NCBI GenBank assembly: GCA_024364805.1 | Contig: CM044514.1 | Span: forward strand, 51,274,749 to 51,295,232 | DNA length: 20,484 nucleotides | Direction of reading: 5' to 3' | From: Euprymna scolopes | Taxonomy: Eukaryota > Mollusca > Cephalopoda > Sepiida > Sepiolidae | In this document: positions 1-9,289 of the stretch, piece after piece | Position numbering within the stretch: the stretch's first letter is position 1 | Layout: each line of letters opens with the position of its first letter | Notes under the pieces: model-generated | What the model was told of the DNA's origin: nothing | Database searches by the model: none | The model's input: only the letters and a program-made list of their open reading frames with translations | Program-made: the position numbers and the translations under genes

Positions 1-60
1 GACGGGGGGTGAACAAACAGAGAATAGGGACAACGGGGGGTGAACAAATATAGTAAAGGA
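1..60 (+). repeat. Two-copy G-rich direct repeat at the window edge
   Basis: The motif ACGGGGGGTGAACAAA occurs at about 2-17 and 33-48, a period of about 31-32 bp. The left edge of the window cuts the array, so more copies may lie outside. The G6 runs stand out in this AT-rich sequence. Confidence 0.6.
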
Positions 61-1186
61 TATGAGAAAAGGGAGAATATATGTTGAGAGAAAGAGAATA
101 CAAGAGAAAAAAACTTTCAAAAGAGAGAGAAAGAATTAGGCTGTATTTTACTTTCACACAAACATTTCAAATATTCATATATTTTCTCCATAAAGCCAGA
201 AATTACAATAAGAGACTTCTTAGCACGTTCTATTTTTAGTTTGTACTATAAATTTCAAATATAAAGGGTTGGAAGTTCCCAGACTGGAAGGAAACAGAAA
301 AGGAAAAAAGGTGCGGTTTATGAGTAGTTAAGAAGACAGCTCATGGCAGAAAAGATATGGTCATTGCCAACAGCAGAGAATTTAGATAAGTAAAAAAAAG
401 AGAACTTATTGCTTCTCACAAAAAAGCAGACATTATATTTTGCTCTAAATTTTGAAGAAATCATGACCAGGACAATTTAATAATTATGAGGTTATTTCTT
501 TGATGAAAAAGAATTGCATAAACCAAAGCCATTGAATGAAGAAATTATTTCCTTCATAAATTCAACACCACTCGTCTTACCAGCAACAAAGCATTTTAAC
601 TTGCCCCACAAGAAACTTGCACAAGGTATGTTCTAAACTTAGTAGCAACAAAAGAAACAAAGAAATAAATATGCTTAATAATAACAAAGAAATAAATATG
701 CTTAATAATAAGAAAGAAATAAATAAATATGCTTTTCTTAAGTAATTTTTAATGATACAAAAAACTAAAACATCATAATATTTCAAGTTTTGACTTTGAG
801 GAATCAATCATGGTAACAAACCAATCGATCAACAAACCGCACAGACATTCTCTTTATCTTTTTGTTTTGCTTTCGCATAATTAAATGCGTATTAGTGTTT
901 ATTAAGCCTGCCTTATGTTTTCTTTGTTTTAAACATTTTCGATATATTATCATCAGTTTTTTTTTTTTTTTACATCATATAAGAAAGATAATTATTTCTG
1001 TACACCTGTTGCTGACAAAAGTTTTATTTACATACCTCCCTACAAGGTATTAAATAAATATTGAATAAATAGATTTTAAAAATTGAACTAAAAATCAACT
1101 AAAAAGTAAAATTTAAAAAATACAATATGAAAAATATTGAAAAACCATCAATGACGAGTTTAGAAAATAAAAGTTTGCTAACTTAC
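61..1186. other. Intron, no gene recognised
   Basis: AT-rich sequence downstream (in transcript sense) of exon 1187-1270. It holds the short tandem repeat at 650-735, a T15 run at 957-971, and two open frames (minus 577-807, plus 862-1053). Those frames are low-complexity translations of A/T-rich repeats without splice or codon support. I see no exon of the coiled-coil type. Confidence 0.5.
650..735. repeat. Short tandem repeat, about 27-bp unit, nearly three copies
   Basis: The word AAGAAATAAATATGCTTAAT recurs at about 658-682 and 687-708, with a third copy (GAAATAAATAAATATGCTT) ending near 735. The copies are nearly identical, which suggests recent slippage. The long leucine/isoleucine minus-strand frame over it is a translation of this repeat. 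Confidence 0.8.
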
Positions 1187-1270
1187 TTTTATTTTGTCCA
1201 TCAAGCGTCTTTCTTTGCCCTCCAACGAGGAGTTAGTTGAATGTTCTTTATCTAACATATTTTCCAATTC
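1187..1270 (-). CDS. Coiled-coil repeat exon, 28 residues (most 3' in the window)
   Basis: The acceptor is TTTGTCAG before GAATTGG and the donor is GTAAGTT. The peptide starts ELENMLDKEHSTNSSLEGKE and ends MDKIK. The opening E-L-E-N/K-M-L-D is shared with the short exon 17941-18015, while the second half (L-E-G-K-E-R-R-L) follows the common signature. The middle is unusually polar (H-S-T-N-S-S). It is separated from exon 4399-4482 by 3.1 kb of repeat-filled intron. No convincing further exon appears between here and position 1, so the next exon probably lies beyond the left edge. Confidence 0.86.
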
Positions 1271-1461
1271 CTGACAAAAGAAAGCACTTTAAAGTATTAT
1301 TCTGGAATATGTCTAAAATTTATTACTATATAAAATTGAAAAAAAAAAAAAACCCTGCTTTTCAACATAATTTTGAATGATCAAGATTCTAAATTTAAGA
1401 TTTTAAAATTCTCATGTATCCTCTATATAACTTTATTCAATTGGCAAAATTTTAAAATAAT

Positions 1462-1990
1462 TGTAAAGAAATGAACCATAGTGGAAATTCAGTCGACTAA
1501 AATAAAATCGAAAACGGGGTGAGGTAAACAAAAAAAAAAAAAATGGGGCAAGTTACATGTAACAAATGTACAATTCAGTAAAATAAATAAGTCGATTAAA
1601 AACGAGATCGTTAAAATACACCCAAAGCGGTTTTCGTTCAGACTAACTTTTCAAGGGTATATATCTGAAAAATGATTTTTTTAGAATATTAGGTAGTGGA
1701 ATGGAGTAAGAGCGAGAGGAGGTTAAAAAAAAACAAAAAAAAAAAACCCTCCTCTCCACTTTTACTCCATTCCACTACCTAATATTCTAAAAAAATCATT
1801 GAAAAGTTAGTCTGAACAAAAAGCGCTTCGGGTGTATTTTAACGATGTTGTTTTTAATCAACTTATTTATTTTACTGAATTGTACATTTGTTACATGTAA
1901 CTTCCCCCATTTTTTTTTTTTCTTTTTCCTCACCCTGTTTTCCATCTTATTTTAGTCAACTAAATTTCCACTATGGTTCATTTCTTTACA
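1462..1990. mobile_element. Foldback (long-palindrome) MITE, 529 bp
   Basis: The left arm, about 1462-1722, is the reverse complement of the right arm, about 1748-1990, with about 90 percent identity by eye. They meet at an A-rich spacer (about 1725-1746). The outer ends match exactly over TGTAAAGAAATGAACCATAG and its complement TTTCTTTACA at 1981-1990. Long exact blocks include GTTACATGTAACAAATGTAC, and AGAATATTAGGTAGTGGAAT. The left arm has about 17-20 extra bases (around 1657-1675, GGTATATATC) absent from the right arm. Several differences are C-to-T type at CG sites. It has no coding capacity, so it would depend on another element's transposase, as foldback and MITE families do. No clean target duplication is visible; a (TA)n tract follows directly. 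Confidence 0.85.
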
Positions 1991-2060
1991 TATATATGTA
2001 TATATATATATATATATATAGATAGATATGGAGAGAGAGGGAGAAAAAGAGAAATTATAA
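1990..2060. repeat. (TA)n microsatellite grading into GA-rich tract
   Basis: Alternating TA runs from about 1990 to 2020, followed by GATAGATATGGAGAGAGAGGG and A/G-rich sequence. It abuts the right end of the palindromic element. Confidence 0.9.
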
Positions 2061-2114
2061 AGAAAATAATATAAAAATATATACCAATGTATATAGATTT
2101 ATTCAATAAGGAAG

Positions 2115-2295
2115 ATACATCAATTAGGGGTGTATGATAAAGTAAAACTCTTTATATCATGGTATTTCAAAGCCTAATGTTTCTCATCAAAAGAGGAGAG
2201 AAGTTGTTCTCTCCTCTTTTGATGAGTATAGGTAACATATTAGGGATGCAACGTCTAGCGATAGCTACATTAGGAGCAAAATAATTTTGCGTGAA
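2115..2295. repeat. Cluster of short palindromes including a perfect 20-bp hairpin
   Basis: The central hairpin has perfect 20-bp arms at 2183-2202 (CTCATCAAAAGAGGAGAGAA) and 2207-2226 with a GTTG loop. Imperfect pairing continues outward (CCTAATGTT at 2173-2181 with AACATATTAGG at about 2236-2246). Nearby are ATGATAAAG...CTTTATATCAT (about 2132-2160) and GCAAAATAATTTTGC (about 2276-2290). It may be a MITE or a hairpin RNA source; no product is known. Confidence 0.7.
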
Positions 2296-2479
2296 AGGAG
2301 AATGGCAATATATTGCAACTGTTGAGGAAGAGAAATGGGAGAACATAAGAATATAGGACAAGTGATTGAAAGTGAGTGTTTATTTAATATGTAGTTATGG
2401 GTTATAACTATGGTTTTCTTAAAATAGAGGACTTATGCTAGGTCAGTATGTATTAGAAGGGGTATCAGAATTACAACTT

Positions 2480-2810
2480 AGTATTTAAAGGAAGTATAAA
2501 TGATAAAATAATAGAAATAAGTAATATAATAAAAGAATAAAAGGTAAAAAGATAAAATATAAGAGAATAAAATATAAAAAAATATAAGTGAATAAAATAA
2601 AGGATAAACAAATGGTAGAATAAGGGGATAAAAAATATATATGAATAAAAAAGTATAAAATAATAAAAAAAATATAAAAGTATAAGTACAAAAATATTAA
2701 ATATAAAAGAATAAAAAAGATATAAAAAATAAATATAAAAAGTCAAATGAAATAAAATTATATAAACATAAAATAAAAATAGGAGAATAAGGAAAAAATT
2801 ACAATGAAAG
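2480..2810. repeat. Degenerate A/G/T satellite almost free of C on the plus strand
   Basis: About 330 bp made of variants of GAATAAAATATAAAA and similar words, with only a handful of C bases on the plus strand. The overlapping minus-strand open frame (2471-2890) is a long run of Phe, Tyr, Leu and Ile caused by this composition and is not a gene. Confidence 0.85.
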
Positions 2811-2988
2811 TTTTTAAATAGCAAAGGAGTAGAGATGTTATCCAGTATTCTTAGGTCCAAATTGAATGCAAAGTAGTCATAGAAATACATTTTTTTATAT
2901 TGTTAATGAACAGAAACTTTGTAGTGAATTAAGGAAGTTCAGTTTCAAAATCCAATTCAACAGGGGAATCAGAGTAGCGTGTATATAT

Positions 2989-3420
2989 ATTAGTGTTGGG
3001 ATGATTAATCTGAATCGGGAAAATCGGAACTTTTGGAAACATCTGAAATGGAAAAATTTGTGTCTATTTTCGAATGCCAAAACGATTCTTTTAATCATCT
3101 TTTTTATTTGATTGTGTCTAAAGCAAAATCTTCCACTGTTGATAATATTGATACAATAAATATTTATTGATTTTAAACTACTAGTAAAACTAAAATCTAT
3201 AGATCATCCCCCACGGGTGTATTTTGCACTTTGGAAAAAATATCTGCACATTCAACATGCATTTTTATGGTAATCAGGGAAAAAAATTACCACTCTATAG
3301 TTAAATATTTAGAAATTCATGAAGGATCAGAATCGTTAATTGTATCAGAATTGGGAATTTACTACAGAATCAATAATTGCATTGGAATCAGAAAAATACT
3401 GGAATCATTCCATCACTAAT
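2989..3420. mobile_element. hAT-like non-autonomous DNA transposon (MITE), about 432 bp
   Basis: The left end ATTAGTGTTGGGATGATT and the complement of the right end ATTAGTGATGGAATGATT match at 16 of 18 positions. TAGTG-TGGG type ends and 8-bp target duplications are typical of the hAT superfamily. GTATATAT is found immediately on both sides (2981-2988 and 3421-3428). The flank is a TA microsatellite, so the duplication is suggestive rather than conclusive. The interior repeats GGAATCAGAA-type words and has no transposase frame. Confidence 0.68.
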
Positions 3421-3421
3421 G

Positions 3422-3463
<42 letters not shown>
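3421..3463. repeat. (TA)n microsatellite
   Basis: Nearly pure alternating TA from 3421 to about 3460, directly after the hAT-like element. It may have been its insertion target. Confidence 0.9.
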
Positions 3464-4250
3464 AAACTACATTAAACAGGATTATTTGATTTGATTATTT
3501 GGTCTTCAGAGACTGATTAATAAGATTGTAATGCTTTGTTTAGCCTATAAATTGAAAATTGTATTTGTTACTTAATCAAAAGAATATTATGTTGAGTAAA
3601 AAGTACTTTATTTACTATGTGAACCTAAAATGAATAATTGACAGAAAAGTTTTACTTTATATTATTGTTAATGATTCTATCATATTTTCTATGTGAACTT
3701 TCCTGATTATTTTACAGGACAATTCATTTCACACTCGTGCTATTGGCATCACATTTGTCAGGCTAGAAACAAAAATGTCAGTATAGAAGTGAAGTATCAG
3801 ATTCAATTGAATTTTGTTAATTCTACAGTTCTGTGTCTTATGCCAATTGAAAATGTTCTCAAAGTTAAGAGTAGGATAGTGTCAAATATGAAAGGTTATT
3901 CCAATCTGATTGAAAATTGGTGCATTGTATGGATCCAATTGAATGAGATTGCTTTTGTGATGTGAAAGCATATTTGAATGAGATGGATGCTTTTGAAAGC
4001 AAAACAGTTGATGAGCAAATTTGAACAAAAAAAGGAGACCATTAAATTAAGGTCTTAAAAAATATGAAGCAACTCTTAGTGAATCGATCCACAAACTAAT
4101 TAAATACAATATTTTTATGAAATTAAAAAAATGGTCTTAAGTCAACTTCCACCTGACTATTATTACGTCAACATACAGCAGAAACAACAAAAGAAAGCAA
4201 AGGTTACATTTCTACAATAGCTTAAACCTTAAAACTTACATCTTGGTGAA
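3464..4250. other. Intron, unidentified sequence with a small internal repeat
   Basis: A plus-strand open frame at 3693-3965 is preceded by a plausible acceptor (TTTTACAG), but its peptide shows no recognised domain. The DNA there reuses words such as CCAATTGAA and TTGAATGAGAT (about 3942 and 3975), so repeat-derived sequence is more likely than an exon. Nothing else is recognised. Confidence 0.4.
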
Positions 4251-4398
4251 CAAATTATAGGATTAATGCAATCATAAGGTAAATATAATCATTAATTCTC
4301 ATTCGTTTAGTATATTAAAAAAAAATTCATTAAAGCTGTAAAAGCCAAGAATTACAAACTGTGAAAAAAGAATATTTGATAAAAAGACCAAAACATAC

Positions 4399-4482
4399 CT
4401 TTATCTTTTCTAAATTCCTGCGTTCTTTATTTTCAAGTTGTTTCTTTGTAGTTAAAGCATCATCCAGTTTAGTTTCCAACAA
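4399..4482 (-). CDS. Coiled-coil repeat exon, downstream copy of a near-identical tandem pair
   Basis: The acceptor is TTTCTGTAG before TTGTTGG and the donor is GTATGT. The peptide starts LLETKLDDALTTKKQLENKE and ends LEKIK. It is the best match to the family signature: L-E at residues 2-3, K-x-L-E-N-K-E-R-R around residues 14-22, and a K-I-K close. Copy and partner share the first-half L-D-D-A-L-T-T segment, which no other exon in the window has, so the pair arose after the other units. The exon also lies within a spurious plus-strand open frame, which I do not regard as a gene. Confidence 0.9.
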
Positions 4483-5127
4483 CTACAGAAAATGGAAAAA
4501 TGCAATAGAAATATTAGAAACAGGTGAAAAACAAATAGAATCAAATGCAAAAAAAAAGTAAAACTTGTTTTTTTTTTAATTTAAAAACATGGCTGTTTAA
4601 ACATGTATCAATTGCCATAAGTTAAAAAAATAGATCTATCATATTAACTAATTGTAAGACTAAGCAATTCATGACAGTGCACGCAAATTTAAATAGGTGA
4701 GGAAAAGAAAACTGGAAAACTTCATATGTTAGTTTTTGCAGAAGAAAAAAATTCTTACAGTAAGTTTTCATTACAAAACTTCAGTTTATTTGAAATGAAA
4801 TTTTCAATTATGTCTACACAAAAATAAACTGATCATAATTTTTAATTTGTCTTCAAGATACTGATCTCAAAAGATGGATATTCAATAATTATCAATATCT
4901 CAATTATTTCTAAATCTAAATAGTTGTATTTACCTAGCATTACCCTGATTGACGTTTCCTAGTTAAAGAAATAATTCAAAACAACCATATTTACAACTTT
5001 TGTTCTTACACAAGATTTAAAAAAATGTTAAGTTTTATCTTGGTATATTTTTTTTTAAATCTAAAAATAATCCATCATTATAAGCTGTAAAAGTAAACAA
5101 TTACAAACTATTAAATAAAAAAATTAC

Positions 5128-5211
5128 CTTTATCTTTTCTAAATTCCTGCGTTCTTTATTTTCCAGTTGTTTCTTTGTAGTTAAAGCATCATCCAGTTTA
5201 GTTTCCAATGA
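5128..5211 (-). CDS. Coiled-coil repeat exon, upstream copy of a near-identical tandem pair
   Basis: The acceptor is TTTCTGTAG before TCATTGG and the donor is GTAATT. The peptide starts SLETKLDDALTTKKQLENKE and ends LEKIK. By eye it differs from exon 4399-4482 at only three of 84 nucleotides. Two of these change the first residue (S here, L there) and one is synonymous. The neighbouring intron sequences on both sides can be aligned with those of the partner exon but have changed much more. It directly precedes the partner in the transcript, separated by about 0.65 kb of intron. Confidence 0.9.
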
Positions 5212-5569
5212 CTACAGAAAGTGGATTAGTCAGAAAGAAAACAATAAAAAATTTAGGAGAAAGTAAAAAAAAATAAAACTGAATACCAACAAAAATGGTT
5301 CAAAAATATTTTTCTTTTTTTTTTAATTATGCTTGTTTAAACATATCAACTTCAGTATACCAAAATGAACAACAATAAGTTTATTATCTTAACCCATTAA
5401 CATAACCACACTATTCAAGGCAGTTAGGAATGTGTACACTTAAATATTCAAACAAATGAGAGGTGGGGTGGGGGTAAAACATGGATAACTTCAAGTTTTA
5501 CTTTTTAAACAATCACAAAAATTTATATTATTCCTTAATTGGAATTCATTTTTTGAGATGAGCATTATA

Positions 5570-5923
5570 TATATTAATTTATTTTTATTTCGGACTACTA
5601 GTGGCGCAGTTGATAGAAACGTTAAATCTCTACAGTTCCAGATGAACATTGCCTGAAGATAGCGGTTTCAATCCCACCCAAAGCGTGCCAGAGGTTAATT
5701 GGTCAAAATGTGGTGAGACGACAACAGCTACGGATGGCAGTGATGGCTGAGAATGCAGTTAGGAGATTCGAAGTTTCTATCCGTCGCGATTACCACCTGA
5801 TGAAGGCCAGAGGAATTAGTTGACCGAAACGTTGTGAATAAACAAACCAATAAAAAAAAAAAAAGATGAAAAACAACTAATAAAGATGAGACTAGTAGTC
5901 CGAAATAAAAATAAATTAATATA
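5570..5923. repeat. 33-bp perfect inverted repeat bracketing a SINE
   Basis: Positions 5570-5602 and 5891-5923 are exact reverse complements; the inner end reads CGGACTACTAGT on the left and ACTAGTAGTCCG on the right. The spacer of about 290 bp is the SINE. Either the SINE lies inside a terminal-inverted-repeat element, or the left flank plus SINE head was copied in inverse orientation at the 3' junction. Confidence 0.88.
5601..5864 (+). mobile_element. tRNA-derived SINE
   Basis: The head has RNA polymerase III promoter boxes: an A-box-like TGGCGCAGTTGA at 5602-5613 and a B-box-like GGTTTCAATCC at 5664-5674, with a spacing compatible with a tRNA-derived promoter. A body follows, then a tail CTGATGAAGG...CCGAAACGTTGTGAATAAA (5797-5842), and an A13 run at 5852-5864. 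No standard direct target duplication is visible; the 33-bp inverted repeat is at the ends instead. The minus-strand open frame at 5728-5928 is a shadow of the SINE. Confidence 0.8.
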
Positions 5924-8900
5924 ATCACAGAAATTGTTATAAAAAAGTTAGTACATCAAATATACCTTCATGTGTATGCATGTTACCATGTGGGAGCAGA
6001 AGTTTACTTGAGGACACAAGATGAAAGTTCTCAAAATCATTTGTGCAAATTTGACTCTGTACATATATTTGTCTGAATTAACAAGAGATAAACATATTCT
6101 GAGCCAATCAGAAGCTTCTCTCTGAAGGTGTCGAATTTATGATCCACCTGTGATTCATCAACTAGCAGGATAATGCAAGCATTTGTATTACACTCAGCTT
6201 TCCTCAACCTCTGGTTGGCTTGGGAGAGTTAAATTCAATTCTCAACTCCTGCACAACAGTCATATGCATACTCACTGCCAAAAACGTGACACACACAATG
6301 CCTAATTCTCTTAGTCACACACAATACCAACAGAAAAGCAACAAAGAAAAACATTTTTAACACTCAAAACGTTTCTCAATTTGAACTATCTATGAAAACT
6401 GTAAATATTAAATTAACATTAACTTTTGCAAATAACTTTGGATCAAATGTAATTTTTATAATTGAATGGGAGAAGTTTTGATTACAACTTTTCTGACTTG
6501 TGGCTACTTCCGAGCTCTTAATTTTAAACTCCACCTTCTTCATTAGCGTAGCAAGAACTATCAGACTCTGAACATTGTTTGTTTTTCAATTTATGTAAAA
6601 TGGCATTTATATATGCATAAAATATTTATTTTATGAACTGATGCTTTTTGTACTCATTATTGTTTGTGTTTTTACCATACATTTCCCCTACTCTCTCACT
6701 CTAGTGTATCTCATAAAAATGTTTTGCTAAAACCTGCTCTGCTAAAATGCTGGGTCACTAAAATCATCATTCCACACTTGTTTTAAAAAATGAGATCATT
6801 TGATCACCAAAGATGTATTAAAAATTGTTGGTTATGTGTGTCCGTTTACCAAAGATAAAATTTTTTTACCCATTTTGAAATGAACTGCTTCAAAATCATA
6901 GAATTCTGCCATTGCTGCTGAAATTTGTTTTTACTTAAAGGATATTTAGCCGACAATTATGTTTATGGTAATGCAGATGTTTTATTATAGGAAAAAGTAA
7001 AGATAAAACAAATTATATTGGTAAACATTGATAATCCTTTTCCAAAAGAATTTGAACACCTTAAAAAAATTATTTTACGAAAATATAAAATATTACTGTT
7101 ATACATGAAAACAAATCTGCATAAGATAAAATTTTAATCATATTTACTGTAGTTACTGAGAATTCTAATCTAAAATAAAAATATTATGAAAATAACAAAA
7201 ATGACAGTTTTTAATCAAAATGTATTAACTCTTTGAACTTGTCTGGACTTTAAAAAATGTTATTTATCTCTTCATTTCAAAATTAAATTTCATATTCAAA
7301 AAGATCTTTTTATGCATTTTTTTTTAAAGATGAAACCATCAATTGTAATAAAAAAAAAAAATGAAAGAAAAAGAAGTGAAATGCTTTAGCAACCCAAATT
7401 AAAAACAATTAGCATTACTAGCCTACACCTCCTCAACCTGAGCAAGTCAGAATTTGTTTGATTCTACCTTTCAACCATGGCATCTACTAATTGGAGGAGG
7501 GTAGGCCTCATCATTCCAGAGCAGAGGGAAAGACAGAAGAGCTAGTACATAATTAGGATGAAGACCAGACGAAGGCATGCATGGTTCTATTTATGCTACA
7601 CTGAGAACCATCATAAATTGTCTTGGCTTTAAGAGCACCTTTTTATTGTTATTATTTAAAGAACTGTCTTGAGCTTGCTTTCTTCCTGCCAAACCAGCAG
7701 TTTATCCGCTGACACTTCTTGATGTTTTGAATACAGGTTTTAAAATTTGGTGGTTTAAGATTTTTATGAAATTTAAATTTCATGGGTCAGGAAAATATTT
7801 TATAAAATGTAGAATTCTGTATAAATTTATATGAGCAAAGAAAATAAGGTATAAAAGGAGATAATTTAGGAGAAAAGGAAAACTGTCATTTTGATAAAAA
7901 AAATTTCAAAACTTTTTCATAAAAGTAAAATGATTGAGGACAGCACTGTCTGAACATTATTACAGAAGTACAGAGATTCTTAAACACCATCACCCTCATG
8001 AGGCAAAATCAAATTTAGGATCTTGTAGGAAACATTCTCTAAATTCTAGTATCAGCAGAAGTTCTCGTACACAGACACAATAACAAAAGTAGCAAGTTGT
8101 GGCACATTAAAAAAAGACAATCTTTTTGCAAACATGGGTTTTTATGCTCTGGCTATCTATCAGAAGATGGATGCGTTGGACATCTTGCTACTGTAGATAC
8201 CAAATGCCTTCTCCAAGGTGAATGGTTTGTAACTATAATAACCGAGAAAATCAGCAATTCAATCCGGTTTGACATTCAAACTTTTACAAATTGTATATTA
8301 ATTCATAAGTAAAATGTATCATAATATTTGCACTGATTTCACAAAGTACACAAAATTAAAATAATAATAATTGTAATCAAATGTAGTGATTGTTGTTTCT
8401 GAATTTCATTTATCCTTTCATTTTTTTCCACTATAGTCTTGACATCAATCACACCATTTTAAACTGCAATCTTAATGCTTATCTCCCTCCCACAGCAAGA
8501 TGATGTGACACATGTGCCAGGAAAATGGGATTTGAAAAACCAGCACTCTAGAGTAAGAGCACTCTGGTCGGCAAAAAATGCCTGGGCAGCCCCACTAGCA
8601 TTTCCTAGGGGAGTTTCAAGCAATTAACAATAAACTAACCAATTCTCAAAAGGTGAGAAGGCAAAGCCTGAAAAGCTGGACCTCCTAAAACTGCAGAGGA
8701 CCAGAAACATATCTCAGCCAAAATGAAACAACCCATCTTAGCAATAACCTAGATTAAAGACTTAACTACCTTTAGACTTGTGGTTAGTATTGGGTTAAGA
8801 AATGACAATTTTTTTCCTTTCATTCAAGTAAATTCCATTTTTTACTAATTCCTCTAATTTTGATAATTCATCTCCATTTACTATGAATGTATTTGCATGA

Positions 8901-8989
8901 CAGTCAACAGAATTATTTTCTTTATATATTTTTGGTAGTCATGTTATTGTAATGAAAAACAAAAAACTATCAGTAAATAATTTGCTTAC
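5924..8989. other. Large intron with unidentified, partly repeat-like blocks
   Basis: About 3.1 kb with no coiled-coil exon. Blocks with less AT bias and no recognised family lie at about 5960-6320, 7420-7600 (includes AACCATGGCATC and GGAGGAGGGTAGG) and 8490-8700. They look like old interspersed repeats because they contrast with the plain AT-rich background. An open frame at 8097-8312 on the plus strand encodes a 71-residue peptide with several Cys, but I see no family or splice support. A13 (7352-7364) and T-run microsatellites are present. Confidence 0.4.
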
Positions 8990-9073
8990 CTTAGAGTTTT
9001 CTTGTAGTCTTCTCTCTTTAGTTTCAGCAGTTTTTCTTCCAGAACGTTCTTCTTCTAATTCATGTTCCAAAGT
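8990..9073 (-). CDS. Coiled-coil repeat exon, 28 residues
   Basis: The acceptor is CCATCAG before ACTTTGG and the donor is a consensus GTAAG. The peptide starts TLEHELEEERSGRKTAETKE and ends QENSK. It is strongly charged, with an acidic first half (E-L-E-E-E) and a basic second half (R-K, K-E-R-R-L). The end, N-S-K, departs from the usual K-I-K/R close. The intron preceding it in the transcript (around 9294-9590) resembles the intron preceding exon 17941-18015. The two exons have diverged more than the tandem pair at 4399 and 5128, which implies an older duplication. Confidence 0.87.
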
Positions 9074-9289
9074 CTGATGGAATGAAAAGTTTAAATTGTT
9101 ATTGCAAATATATGTGTCTGAGAGAAAGAAAGATTGTTTGGATTGAAAGTGGAACCACTTGATCAATCATTAGATAATGACACGAGGAAAATAATGTTTA
9201 TTAAAACTATTCATTTTGTTGTGTTTTGTCTCTACATTATTAAAAGGTGCAAGTACAAAGTTCAACCTAATTAAAAAAAGAAATATACA

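Larger units (their letters stand above)
4250..5560. repeat. Tandem segmental duplication of an exon with its flanking introns (about 0.73 kb unit)
   Basis: The two exons at 4399-4482 and 5128-5211 are offset by 729 bp, and the surrounding introns align at the same offset. Shared landmarks left of each exon are an AGCTGTAAAAG...ATTACAAACT tract (4333-4360 and 5082-5110). Landmarks to the right are a T-run followed by TTTAAACAT (about 4565-4605 and 5310-5345), then an ACTGGAAAACTTCA / ATGGATAACTTCA segment (about 4710 and 5485). The intron copies have many indels, so the boundaries given are approximate. Confidence 0.75.

Noticed and set aside
2183-2226. Annotated microRNA precursor
   Set aside because: The stem is perfectly paired with a 4-base loop, more like a recent inverted repeat than a typical precursor with bulges; no expression evidence is available.
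2167-2361. 64-residue minus-strand open frame
   Set aside because: It spans the perfect hairpin, so its sequence is dictated by the palindrome; no supporting exon signals.
2471-2890. 139-residue minus-strand open frame as a membrane protein gene
   Set aside because: The Phe/Tyr/Leu/Ile-rich translation is produced by the A/G/T satellite; there is no start context, splice signal or codon structure.
3693-3965. Plus-strand exon after a TTTTACAG acceptor
   Set aside because: No recognised domain, internal DNA word repetition, and opposite strand to the supported gene. Kept as unidentified intron.
5601-5680. Functional tRNA gene
   Set aside because: Only degenerate A- and B-boxes are present; there is no cloverleaf or anticodon arm, and the sequence continues into a SINE body with a poly(A) tail.
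5797-5842. Possible hammerhead ribozyme (CTGATGA...GAAAC)
   Set aside because: The core words are present, but the intervening bases form at most two consecutive pairs for stem II, and no convincing stem III or cleavage site is seen. The same spacing in the Penelope-like tail also lacks stem II.
8097-8312. Plus-strand 71-residue open frame
   Set aside because: The frame is short, has no family resemblance I can name and no splice or promoter context.
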